From Massospora cicadina (Eukaryota; Entomophthoromycota; Entomophthoromycetes; Entomophthorales; Entomophthoraceae): 64,000 nucleotides of DNA. Location of the stretch: the NCBI GenBank assembly GCA_022478985.1, contig JAKSZP010017477.1:1-64000 (forward strand), given 5' to 3'. The first letter of the stretch is position 1, and every line of letters begins with the position of its first letter. Of the stretch, positions 11,228-21,597 are shown one piece after another. A model generated the notes under the pieces. The model did not search any database, was not told the DNA's origin, and saw only the letters and a program-made list of their open reading frames with translations. Position numbers and translations under genes: made by a program.

Positions 11228-11699
11228 TGTCAGGATTCTAAACAATATGCGAGTTGAGATCTCTACTCCCAAATTGAGCCTCAATAAGTCGACTCTAGAG
11301 CCATCACAAATTAAATTGCTCTAAAGGAACCAATGTGAGATTCAATCAGGAAAACCACATGCCCATGAAGCTATGAAGATGCCTTCAGGAACTTCATCTC
11401 TGATTCCTAAACCTTGAGAAGCATGTCACTCACCTCTGCAGTCATGAGGACATTACAGAACAATGAGGGCGTCGACCAGGCAGCCAATCTGGAAGACTGT
11501 TAAAGATCCTAATTGTACAAGGCCATGAAGGTCCCCTAGGCACCACATCCCCAAACATCCTATAAATATTGACACTTTCTAACTCAATAAAGTAGTTCAC
11601 TTTGACCCCATTCATTCTGTTTTCAACCTCTCCACTAGTTTACAGCTTTGAGTCCATTTTTTAACTTTATATACAGTTAAGAGAACTGTTACACTGAGA
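11228..11699 (+). repeat. Gypsy-1 3' LTR
   Basis: Begins TGTCAGGATT and pairs with 3102-3576. It is followed at once by minisatellite sequence. The end is placed at 11699 because the next five bases (ATGGT) then nearly match the 5 bp left of the element. Confidence 0.85.
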
Positions 11700-11732
11700 A
11701 TGGTTTTTGGTCTATTCAATAGATTTAATTTG
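11700..11732. repeat. Minisatellite piece 2, between Gypsy-1 and Gypsy-2
   Basis: A partial unit (GGTTTTTGGTCTATTCAATA, then GATTTAATTTG) that continues the array broken at 3101. It ends at the TGTAAG start of the Gypsy-2 LTR. Confidence 0.6.
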
Positions 11733-12761
11733 TGTAAGTCCAGGGGAGCACACCTGCTCCTCAATTGTGAGAAATTCACATTTCACATGAAGAAGGGTGT
11801 GAGGAAGGCGGACATCCCTCTTGTGACCCTGGGAGATTTGGCTCATGTGGTGGATGAGAGATGGGTGATGGCATACTCCCTCAAAGTTGCCCACTTTCCC
11901 CCAAACCTCACCACCTAAAAGTTGGTGCAGTGGATCAGGGGTGTGTGTGGAGATGGCGGCGAGGAGGGGCCACTGCTAGAGGGAAATGGTGGTCATCTAT
12001 CCCCTGCGACATTTTAGTCTTAATGAGGAGCCATTAGATTAAATAAACTGAGATGCTGTGGAATTGAGCTTTCTGCAGTACAATCGGGTTCAAAACCCCA
12101 ACAGGTTGGTTCCCTTTATTGAAAGAGGTTGGCCTAACCCCAGTGAGTTCAAGGACGTCAAATTTATTCAAGACCAAATGGGATCGCCCCTATGTGAGAT
12201 GGCCATGGGCGCACCAGTTTCCCGCTGAATGAAGTTTCACTGACCTGCCAAATGAAATTGCGTTAGGAGGTGAAACTTAGTGGCCAAATTTGTTTGAGAT
12301 TTAGATGGCCAGTGGGAGATCAATTTGGACATAAATTAGTTGCAAAATTCTGTTTTTCTAAAGTTGAATGGGTTTATACTACCCTTGGTTCATGTAAAGT
12401 GATTTATTCCTCAAGCCCTTTAGCTTTTAAGACAACCATTACAGATATGATTGTCAGTCAATTCTCCAATTTTGTTTAATTAACAAATCCCCGCTTCAAT
12501 AAATTTCCAGTTTAAATTATATCACTTTTTATAAGTTGCCACTTACCACGTGCCATGTTACTTTAGTACGCAACAACTGGGCCCTAGTGTCCATAATCAC
12601 CACATTGCTACCCTCTCTACTTGACTGGGGATTTTGACTGAAAGGCCTCTTGAGGATGTCCCCACTTTAGTAACCATCTGGAGTTAGGATGTACCTTTGC
12701 TTCTGAAGATTATTTATCCACGCTGGACAAAATTTGATTTCCCTACGCGCTCAACAACTCA
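11733..12761 (+). repeat. Gypsy-2 5' LTR (~1029 bp)
   Basis: Starts TGTAAGTCCAG and ends CA directly before a TGG primer-binding site. It matches 17577-18622 along its whole length, for example GAAGAAGGGTGTGAGG, GGTGCAGTGGATCAGG and GGAGATGGCGGC. Confidence 0.85.
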
Positions 12762-12773
12762 TGGCACCACAGT
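12762..12773 (+). promoter_or_regulatory. Gypsy-2 primer-binding site
   Basis: TGGCACCACAGT follows the terminal CA of the LTR with no gap, and the same TGGCACCACAG follows the second LTR at 18623. The TGG start complements a tRNA CCA end. The priming tRNA is not identified. Confidence 0.65.
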
Positions 12774-14350
12774 GATTTTAAAGCCCCCATGGGTCCAAAA
12801 GAACTAATGGCAGGGAATACGCAGCCATTGTGGCGGCCACATCTTGGTTGTTGATAGTTATGGTGGCAATGGTGGTCATCATCTACCGTCATGCAATTGC
12901 TTCCCTCCTCACCTATTATCAGGTCATATGCGCAGCTATGCCCACAGCATTCTGGGTTGCCTTCTGAGTGTTTATGCACCCTGACTGGCAAGCTAGTATT
13001 AATTTCATTAGCTAGCTCCGTGACATAATTGACCGACCCTTAGTATCCACCATCTCCACCTTCTATTAGAAGTAGGTGATGCGATGATCTCATTATACCA
13101 CATGGACTTACAGTCAGTGCTCAGTTTAAATCTGTTTGTGTGGTCAGTGGGCGCATTTGTTGGGTGCTTCCACATGGTGGTAAGGGAGCTCCTGAACAAG
13201 TATTACTTCCTGCAGGCTCCAGTTCCAGTCTTTTTCTGCCCTAAGGGGTGGGCTCGTCCATACCATCAGTGGAAATTGTGAACCAGGTTTTTGAACGCCC
13301 TTTCCAGATTTCAGGTGCAGTTTTAAGCCAACATGGTGGCTTCCTCATCTCTGATAGATCACAGAGGAGCGTGTCTCTGTTAGACGTGGTGGAGGGATAT
13401 GCTTGTCATTGAGTGCGCAGGATTTTATGCTCGGTTAACCAAGTGAAAACTTTGACTCAATTGATTATGTTGGTCTCATCAGTAGTGCAGGTGCTGATAT
13501 CAATATCAGCTCTCCTGCTTCAATTATTCACGCTGGGTGCATAGGCGCCCAATCTGGCTTTATTCATGAAAGCTTTTCATGGCCAGGCCCCTGGACTCAG
13601 GATCCCATTGGATGTGTTAGTGGTTGTATTTCATGCCGCCTTGGATCCAGTGTCCACCAATTATCCCACCTGATATAATAAGTTGCGTTCACTGGATCAG
13701 GTGTGCGTGGTGTCAGTCACCATCAGTGCTACACTTAAGCATACATTGGATGGGTGGTTGGTGCTGGCAATAGATTCTTCAGTGAGGAAGATTTGAGTGG
13801 GGTGTTGAATGACAAGTCAGCATGTCCTTTGTTTCTCTCTCAGCAGCCCAGTTCAAACCAGGCTCCTAGGGTGTGTGTTTTGATGCTAAAGGACATTTCT
13901 GTCTTCTTTTCCCTCATTGTTTCTCCTCCCCCTGCCCTGGCACCTGTTGTTGAGGTGGTTCCTGTGAAGGACCTGGTGTCCTTAGATCTACTGGTTCCCC
14001 AGTGTCAGCGTCCCAGCATAAAGAATTTGAGAAGTTTCTTCCTGGGGATGGTGCTAATTCCTTAATGGATCCAGTTTCCCCAGATGACTACGCAATTAAT
14101 ACCACTCAGCGGCAGAGTCCCATGTGGTGGGTAATAAACAAGATTTTTCTTATTTTTTGTTGCTGCTATAAAAATGTTTGGGTGCGCACAGGGTGTCAAT
14201 TGAGACACTTGTAGATAAGAGAGTGGCGGGAAACTGTTTGAGTTTAGGACTGGCACAGGATATTGACTTGTACTTGGAGTTGGGAGCATCCATACTGGGC
14301 GCGTCTTCCTCTCCAATGGCGTCATACAAGATATAGTAGCTCATGCCTTT
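12774..14350 (+). pseudogene. Gypsy-2 leader, gag and protease region (strongly decayed)
   Basis: A ~560-bp leader precedes an ATG near 13333 whose context is repeated near 19154 in the second unit, so this is probably the gag start. The following 900 bp hold only short frames. One (13754-14065) is Pro/Val-rich like a Gag spacer. Near 14265-14330 a frame with LGASILGASSS lies where protease is expected, but no D-T/S-G is legible. The gag and protease calls rest on position only. Confidence 0.45.
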
Positions 14351-14639
14351 TTTGGTGCACTAGTTCTGTTTCTGTGATTTCTTTGACATGGTGACAGACC
14401 TGCTCTTCCTGATTATTCTGGGGTGGGGTGGTGGCATCAGCAGCAGGTGAGTATTAAACTGGACTCAAATATACTGTCCTTAGTCAATACCCAGTTGTGG
14501 GGGGGAGTTTCCTCTTATCAATACGCTTTTGATGGAATGGGGAAGGGTTCTATCACGTTGCTCCTCTTTTTTGCAGGTCATCCGCTATATTTTCCTCTGG
14601 AGTTAGTATCATATCAGGATATATATGACATGTAAAAGG

Positions 14640-15990
14640 TTAATTGCGTTCCACCGCATTTTAAATATGACCTGGCTTTCCATTTGATGGTAGCCATGAT
14701 TACCATCAACTGTCCATTGTATCCATACATGGCGCAGGAGTACAAGTCGTTGGAAGTGTTGTTGTATGATATGCTCAAAACAGGATGGATGTTCAAGGAA
14801 ACATCTCCTATTGCATCACCTATAGTTTTTTCTTGGAAGGATGATGGCACGTTGTGCCCTGAATCAACTATGGGAATTTGAATAATATCACTGCTCATGA
14901 TCCCAACCCTCTCCTCCTCAATCAGAAAATTATCCAGGTGCTCTCAAAATCACAGGTGTTTTTAAAGCTCCATTTTGTAGACATGTTTATCCAGATCTGG
15001 GTGGTGGAAAGCCAAGAGTGGCTTATGGCAATTGGACCAGAAGGGGCATATTTCGGTTCTGCGTGATGCCTTTCATCCTGAAGAATTCTCCAGCCACATT
15101 ACAGTGGATAATCAATAATGTTCTCAATGACCTCAGGTTCACCTTTGTGGTGTTGTACATTGATGATATCCTTGTAACTTCCCCACTCCTGAGCATCATG
15201 AGAAGGACCTGAAGGCGGTGTTGGCTGCGTTGCACAAGGAAGAGCTTTACATAAAACCCTCCAAGTGTGAGTTCTTCCATGAGTAGGCTACTTTCTGGGT
15301 AACTTAGTCCTGAAGTATGCTTATGCCATTCCCCCATCAAGCTTGATGAATACTCAAGTGGCCCACTCCTACAACCCAAAAGCAGTTGTGGAGCTTCTTA
15401 GGCACAATCATCTTCCTAAAAAATTTTCTCCAGCCCTCTTAAAGCTGGCTGCGCCACTGCACCTCCTGACTGGGAAGAATGTTCCTTTTGATGGGCGGAG
15501 GGTTTCCAGTGGGCGTTTGACACCATCGAGGGGATGTTTTTAGAGCATCTCATTCTCAAACATGCAGACACCGCCAAGCCATTTATTATAGCATGTGACG
15601 CCTCATTCGCTGCTTTGGGGCAGTATTGTTTCAAGTGATGATGATTTGGAACAACCAGTTGCTTATTTTTTGCAAGTTTGTTTCATCTGAACAATTCTGG
15701 GCCATTTACAATAAGGAGTTGGCTGCCGTAGTGTGGTTTCTTACCCATGGCTTTACCTTCTTCAGGGAGTGCAGCATGAGGTGGTCATGTGGACATATCA
15801 TCTAGCCTTTATGTATTTCCATAAACTGCAGAAGCTGATGCATTGTCTGGCCCAGAATATTGTGACCTCTGTAGTTTTAACTTTAGATAAAAACTAGTGA
15901 AATGGTATTTGAAAGTTCTTCCCAACTTTTTGATTTACAACTCTAATTGAGTATGATGGAGGCGGATGAGCAGGAGCTAACCACAGTAAT
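14640..15990 (+). pseudogene. Gypsy-2 reverse transcriptase and RNase H (broken)
   Basis: Reverse transcriptase fragments in order: HFKYDLAFHL, then CPLYPYMAQEYKSLEVLLYD and SPIASPIVFSWKDDGTL (14684-14881), ITAHDPNPL, FVDMFIQIWVVESQEW, and finally VVLYIDDILV with an intact YIDD box at 15156-15167. RNase H begins near 15490 (FQWAFDTIEGMF) and continues with FIIACDASFAALG near 15585. The linker and RNase H body after 15650 are poor. Several frameshifts and stops. The fingers motif SPxASP is typical of chromoviruses. Confidence 0.82.
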
Positions 15991-16059
15991 TCTGCTGACA
16001 CAGTCTTAGCCATTGTTCCTCTCACAATTTTGGTAATAGGTTAGACCCTGGATGTTCCT

Positions 16060-17400
16060 ATGGTCACTCAGGTATTGGCAGGTCAAATGACCTTCTTGGA
16101 GGGCTTGAAGTTGTTGGACCAACTGATTCTTACAGAAAATAGGCAGTCCCATTATTCGTTGGTGGAAGGGATCATTCAGTCTTGTATGAGACTGTGGGTC
16201 CCGCCTCAAATCCGCAATGAAGTTATTCAGTATCACCATGACCCCCAGCAGTTGGCCACCTGGGAAATGAAAAATGCATGGATTTAGTTAAGCAGATGTA
16301 CAATTGGCCAGTTTCCTCAAGAAATTTTGTTGTGGATCATAAATTTTGTGACATGTGCATGGGCTAAATTAGATATATCAAGTAAAAATGGTCTTCTTCA
16401 TCTCCTGCAGCAAGCGGCAGGTCTGTGGACCTCAGTGTCATTCAATTTCATTATTGATCTCCCCATATCCAATGGGTTCATGGTGATTGTAGTGGTCGTG
16501 GACTGCATTACCAAGTTCTCACTCTTCATTCCTTGTTTGTCAGCCATCGCCTCCAAGGAGATTGCCCATCTCTTCATGTGACATGTATTCTCGATGTTTG
16601 GCTTGCCTCAGGAGATCATAAGTGACTAGGGGTCTCGATTTACAGCGCAGTTTTTGACCAAACTCCTGGTGATCTTGAATATTAAGCCGTGCTGCTCAAC
16701 CACATATCACCCTCAGTTGTATAATCAAATGTAGTGGATTTACCATGTTCTCAAACAGTATCTTTGCTGTTACACCTCTGATGCGCGGGATGCCTGGATG
16801 GATGACCTTTCATTGGCTAATTTGCATATAATAATTATACTCATACATCTTCTAGTTCTTGCTTTATGAGGCCATGCTGGGGTATAACTATAGTTTATGT
16901 CAGTCCATGTCTTCACCTGGAAGTTATGGTGGCGGAAAATCATGTGCAGCACATTTGGAGCACCCAGTCCTTGGGTCGGGAGCACCTGAATAAGTCCATC
17001 AGTGATTACAAGTGTTTCAAGGACTGGAAATGTCTCCCAGCCATACATTGTGGTGGAGTCCTCTTTAATGTTGGACACATGCCACCTGCGGATGTAGGTG
17101 CCCTCCAAAAAAATATAAGCAAACGCTCTGGACCCATGTGGTAGAGGCAAACATGAGCAATGGCGCATTTCAGTTGAAGCTCCCAGCCACTGGAAACAGC
17201 ATCCTATTTCCGCATTTCTCAGTTGTCCCCATTAAAGGGGAAGGATCCAGCGGAGACATAACCTATTGTGGTTGAGGGATTGGATGAGGCTGAGGTCAAG
17301 GCAATCTTGGCTTCCCAGAAATCTCACCAGTCAGCCCAGTATCTAGTGGCCTGGTAGGAGTTCCCAGCGTATGATAATAGTTAGGTCATTTCTTGGGATT
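16060..17400 (+). pseudogene. Gypsy-2 integrase with chromodomain (broken)
   Basis: The zinc-binding head (EVIQYHHDPQQLATW, then HKFCDMC in another frame, 16200-16360) is followed by the catalytic core (SFNFIIDLPISNGFMVIVV, DCITKFSLFIP, then MFGLPQEIISD to about 16750). The C-terminal part near 17150-17240 resembles FQLKLPA and FRISQLSPLKG. A chromodomain follows at about 17266-17370: VEGLDEAEVKAILASQKSH, then AQYLVAW, a stop, and EFPAYDNSW. Chromodomains on fungal and plant gypsy integrases read histone marks and steer insertion into heterochromatin. This one is interrupted by at least one stop. Confidence 0.82.
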
Positions 17401-17557
17401 GTGCCAATTGTGGTGCTTTGGTGAAGGCCTTTCATGCTCTGAACCCTGATGCTCCCCATCCACCCCCAAAGGTTATCACACTCTTGACGATTAAGTTACT
17501 GAAAGCCCATAATAACATCATGTACACTCAAGTTTCTGAAGGTGGTGCTCCCCCTGT

Positions 17558-17576
17558 TTAAAAAAGGAAAGGATAA
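17558..17576 (+). promoter_or_regulatory. Gypsy-2 polypurine tract
   Basis: AAAAAAGGAAAGGATAA lies directly before the TGTAAG start of the second LTR. It is the expected plus-strand priming site. Confidence 0.65.
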
Positions 17577-18622
17577 TGTAAGCTTATTGGAGCACTCCCT
17601 GCACCTCAATCGTGAGGAATTACCATTATGCACAAAGAAGGGTGTGAGGGAGGTGGCCATCTCTCTCAAGGCCCAGGGTGGTTTGGCCCACGTGGTGGAC
17701 AAGATGTGGGTGATGGCGTCCCCCTCAAAGTTACCCCCTTTCCCCCATACCTCACCACTCAAGAATTGGTGCAGCGGATCAGGTGGTGTGTGTGGAGATG
17801 GCGGCTAGGAGGGGCCACTGCTAGAGGGAAATGGTGGTCATTTATCCCCTGTGACAATTTCAGGTCCTGATGAGGGGGCTATTAAATAAAACAGTTTGAG
17901 ATGTGGCGTAATCAAGCCATCCACAGTATGAATGTGTTTAAAACCCTCCCAGAGTGTTTGCCTTCCTCCAGAAGAGGTGAGTCCAGACCTAGTGGGTTTG
18001 AGGGCATCAAAACCTGTTTGAGGATTAATGAAATCGCCCCTATGTGGGAAGATCATGGGTGCAACCAGTCACCCACCAAATGAAGTGTCACTGACCTGCC
18101 AAGCAGAATTGCACTGAGAGGTGAAATATAGTGTCAAAGGTTTGAGCAAGAGTCAGCTGGCCAGCAGAAGATTGATTCATCATCAAATTAGTTGCAAAAA
18201 TTCCAGTCTTCCAGCATCAAATGGATTTGTGCTACCCTCAGTTCATGCAAAGTAGATCTATATCCTAAGCCCCTTAGCACACAAGACAAATAATTCCCAC
18301 ACAGGTACAGTTGTCAGTCAATTTTCAGTTTTGTTTAATATAAAATCCCCATTACAAGAAATTTCCTGTTCAACTTTATCACTTTTTATAAGTCACCTTC
18401 TACCAAGTGCCATGTTCCCCAGGGTATGCAACAACTGGTCCCTAGTGATCATCATCACCACTTTGCTGCCCTCTCTCCTTGAATGGGTATTTTGACTGAG
18501 TGGCCTCTTGGGAAGTCCCCAGTTTTGGACGATGTCTGGAATCAAGATGTACCTTTGCTGCTGGAGATTAATTTTCCACGTTGATTGAAGTTTTGGGACT
18601 TCACCACATGATCAACAATTCA
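17577..18622 (+). repeat. Gypsy-2 LTR shared by two tandem units (~1046 bp)
   Basis: Starts TGTAAGCTTATTGG, ends CA before TGGCACCACAG. Aligns with 11733-12761. Confidence 0.85.
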
Positions 18623-19170
18623 TGGCACCACAGCAAATTTGGGGCCTCCTTGGGTCAAAAGAACTAACAGCATCATAATCTGTAGCCACTGTGGTGGCCA
18701 CATCTTGGTTGTTGATAGGTATAGTGATAACAGTGGTCATCAGTCTCTGCCCTGCAATAGCCTCCCTCCCCACCCATTATCAGATCATATGGACAGCTAT
18801 TCCACCAGTATTCTGATTTGCCTTCTGTGTTCACGCAAACCAACTGGAAGGATATTCTCAATTTCATCATCCAGTTCAATTGCAATTGGTTTGTGTAACG
18901 CACTGGCTCCTTCCAATGAGCCACGAATGAGTTGGGCAAAAGGATCCATGTTAAAGACCATAAGGCTGACAGGATTCCTGATACTACTCTCCTGGTGCGC
19001 GCGCTACAAGATTGGACAAGCACCCCCTGGAAGACAGTTGCAAGTATACTCAACCCCAGCAACATGCCTTGACTCCAAGACAAGGTATAGAGAGAGGCAA
19101 TAGCCCTCCCAAGCTGATTCTCAAAGTCCAATTCTTGTTGATTTAAGCCAAACATGGCTGCAGTTAGGCA
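18623..19170 (+). mobile_element. Start of a second Gypsy-2 internal region (truncated)
   Basis: Begins with a primer-binding-site copy and aligns with 12762-13345, including GGTGGCCACATCTTGG, GTTGTTGATAG and TTTAAGCCAA-CATGG at the presumed gag start. Similarity is lost after about 19170. The long open frames on both strands here (154 and 160 codons) fall in leader sequence and are not believed to be genes. Confidence 0.7.
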
Positions 19171-19724
19171 ATATCTTTAAAATAAATCCAAAATTATAAA
19201 TATATGAATTTTTAGGTTCTTTTATTTAATATTTAGCCAAGTTGATAGAAAATAGAACTGAGGAGCCTCCAGCTCCCAGTTCCTTCCCTATATACACAGG
19301 CAAAAAGCTAAAATAAAATATAATATAAGCTTATGGTGCCAACTTGAATGATGTTTGGTGTAAACTTTACAGCAGGATCGCGGAATCTTTACTCAATGAT
19401 TCCGTGCCAGTTCTGATCCTAAATGGTTCCGCGCCAGTTCCATTTCGAATCCCAATTGAACCGCGAAACTCCCAAGCACCCATTTCATTCCATTCTCAAT
19501 TTAAGTCCAAATTGAATCTTGAAACTACCCATTTTACTCGTTTTCCATTTTGTTCCGACTTGGACGCCCATCTTGCTCCTTGGCCTACTCCAAGCTCCGG
19601 CCCCTTAGGCATCCTTGCCAGAACCAACGCCCCCTCCTCCTCCATACCTACAGACACAGCCTGCCCTGTCTTACCAAAGATCAGGGCAATGTGATGCTGA
19701 GGATAGACCTCAACTGTCACAGTT
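19171..19724. other. Unassigned stretch with a pyrimidine-rich, CpG-containing segment
   Basis: Between the truncated Gypsy-2 unit and minisatellite piece 3. The part from 19370 to 19690 is richer in C and CpG than its surroundings and holds a 116-codon plus-strand frame (19344-19694, Pro/Ser-rich) and a 78-codon frame on the other strand. Short repeats of GTTCCGCGCCAGTTCC type occur near 19390-19440. No domain recognised. Confidence 0.3.
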
Positions 19725-19940
19725 TGGGCCAAGTGGTTAGTGATTTAGTTGATTTGATATGTACAATTGGTTCTAGCTGAGTGGTTGATGGTTTTATTTT
19801 AATTTTTTATAAAGTAATTGGTTTTTAACTGAGTGGGTGTCAGGTTTTTGTTGATTTGATAAGGCAATTAGTTTTGGCTATTTAATTGTAAGACTTGGTA
19901 AATCAATAGGTAAAAAGTTTTGGCCAAGTGGCTGATGGTT
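19725..19940. repeat. Minisatellite, ~48-bp unit, about 4 copies (piece 3)
   Basis: Units with TTGGGCCAAGTGGTTAGTG, TTGATTTGATATGTACAATT and AGTGGTTGATGGTTTT match the array at 2864-3101. This is the right-hand remainder of the array broken by Gypsy-1 and Gypsy-2. Confidence 0.7.
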
Positions 19941-19964
19941 ATTTGAGTATAAAATTTAAAACTA

Positions 19965-20074
19965 TATTACTTTCCAGATACTGGACCAATCCTTACAAAA
20001 TTGAAATAAATCCACCATGTGATCCACTTATTATAAAAATTCATTAAAGTTGGTACATTAATTTCAGAGACATG
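19965..20074 (+). repeat. Dispersed repeat C, split by LINE-1a (other copy near 34070-34200)
   Basis: GGACCAAT, TTACAAAATTG, CACCATGTGATC and TTTCAGAG occur in the same order at 34085-34185. The repeat resumes after LINE-1a at 25307 (CAGAGACATGTGCAAACAAA), matching 34178-34200. The element type is unknown. Confidence 0.55.
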
Positions 20075-20150
20075 GTTTCTTTCTTGTAACAATCACTTTA
20101 GTTACTATGATTTGATTCAAACAGCAAATTTGGAAACACACACAGGAAAG

Positions 20151-21573
20151 ATGGGCGACTCTTTCAATAAAAATAATACATGGGCGAGCATCGCGGTGAG
20201 CGGTGCACTTAATGGTGCAACTAAGGGCAAGAAACGCCCTGGAGGGGGACCAGGAACCCAATCTGCAAAGAAATTGCAAACTCAGACACCTTCTGGGTTT
20301 ATGGTATTCACTGTAAAGCACGTGCAATATATGTATATTCAGTTCAACCAACCCTTATCAAAGGTGGAACATGGGATAAGACTCTTCCTTGGGGATGAGT
20401 CACCGACCCTGTGGGAGAAAACATGTGAGGCACAGCCCTCACTTTTCCCTCACGCAGTGTACATAGCCACCAACAACATAGGCTGCATCTGGATTGATAT
20501 TGGTTTCAAAACAGCTGATGAAGCTGATGCCACAGCAAAAGATCTGTGTGAAAATTGCCCTCCCCTAGGGCAAAAAAATTGTGTGCACTGCACACACCAG
20601 ATGGAACAAAGCGAAAACTTTGTTCATCTCTTTTAACTCGCTCCCCACCAACCTTCCTCATAAGGTAATTGAGGAGGAGCTCCGCAAAGGTCTCATGGCC
20701 TACGGAGAAATTCAGCAACTTGAATTACAGCGATTTCGCCTGATGCCCAACCTGTGCATGGGCAAAGCTATCACTGTAATCAATCCCTTCCCAGAAGTGG
20801 AAGAGGACTTATCCAGTATTCCCCGCACAGCAGAATTTCACTTTGAAGATGGGAGCCAGTTAGCCACATTCCGAGTTACACCGGAGCGCGCACCACCCAT
20901 TTGCAACCACTGTGGCTCACTGGGCCACAAGGAACATGCATGCCCTGTGAAAGAGGGCTTAATGGAAAAAGATTATTGTGAGGAAGCAATGGACAAAGAT
21001 AATGAAAACTTCACCAAAATGACTGATGGTCACCACCCATTCCGCTGGGGTAAAGATGGACTATACTCCATTGTGGACCCAGTTACAAGCAAACAACGTA
21101 AATCAGCACAAAAAGCCTGCAAGCGAGCAGCAGCTGAAGCGGCAGCACATGTGGAGTCCGCCATTAACCCTGTACAAATTCAGGAGAATATTTTGGATAT
21201 TCACTGAACCAACCAATCAGAACAATATGCCCAGGTCAAAAATTTTCACAGTAACCTGAATGAGTCACAAAGCGACATCAGTCGTGCACATATTGAGGAA
21301 CAATGCAACCACAATTTGGGTGAAAATGCGGTGCACAATTCACCAAAGTTGAACCTCAAAAATATAAAATATAATCAACAATCTGCATCAAATCAACATG
21401 AGACCTGTGCAGGAAAAGTTGACACAATTGCAAAAAACTGCAATTCCCTTGAATCATTGGGTCAGATCAAGGGAACCAACAATGGCAGTGAAAGAGTTGG
21501 AGTACAGACACGGAGCATGGCCAAAATGAGCCATGGTGGGATAGGGCCAGAGGGCCCTCCCAACTGCTCCTGA
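20151..21573 (+). pseudogene. LINE-1a ORF1 (CCHC nucleic-acid-binding protein), frameshifted
   Basis: ATG at 20151 (MGDSFNKNNTWAS) opens a frame to 20636, then the match continues in the +1 frame from about 20581 to 21207. The second part has a RRM-like stretch (LFISFNSLP, GEIQQLELQRF, GKAITVI) and a complete zinc knuckle ICNHCGSLGHKEHAC (C-x2-C-x4-H-x4-C) near 20900-20945, followed by a Lys/Ala-rich basic region. After a stop at about 21207 a third frame runs to 21573 (TRSMAKMSHGG, GPEGPPNC), matching the end of LINE-1b ORF1 (GGPGGPPLAP). LINE ORF1 proteins bind the element RNA. At least two frameshifts. Confidence 0.83.
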
Positions 21574-21597
21574 GGCGCTGCAGGCACCTCAGTGTCA

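Larger units (their letters stand above)
3102..11699 (+). mobile_element. Gypsy-1: full-length but decayed Ty3/gypsy LTR retrotransposon
   Basis: Two ~470-bp LTRs bound about 7.6 kb of internal sequence with gag, protease, reverse transcriptase, RNase H and integrase remnants in that order, which is the Ty3/gypsy order. All reading frames are broken. The element lies in a minisatellite. A 5-bp flank pair (GTGGT at 3097-3101, ATGGT at 11700-11704) is a plausible target-site duplication with one mismatch. No chromodomain was found after the integrase, unlike Gypsy-2. The length is on the long side, so a nested insertion inside 5.8-6.9 kb is possible. Confidence 0.88.
11733..19170 (+). mobile_element. 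Gypsy-2: chromodomain Ty3/gypsy element, LTR-internal-LTR-partial internal
   Basis: Two ~1.03-1.05 kb LTRs flank 4.8 kb of decayed gag-pol. After the second LTR the internal leader starts again (18623 to about 19170, matching 12762 to about 13345). The structure is therefore a tandem of two elements sharing one LTR, the second being truncated. The Pol order is RT, RNase H, integrase, chromodomain, which identifies a chromovirus. All frames are broken. A solo LTR of the same family lies at 45667-46787 in the other orientation. Confidence 0.85.

Noticed and set aside
18639..19155. Two long overlapping open frames on opposite strands (154 and 160 codons)
   Set aside because: The region is the Gypsy-2 leader, duplicated from 12762-13345 where neither frame is conserved. 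No domain is recognisable.
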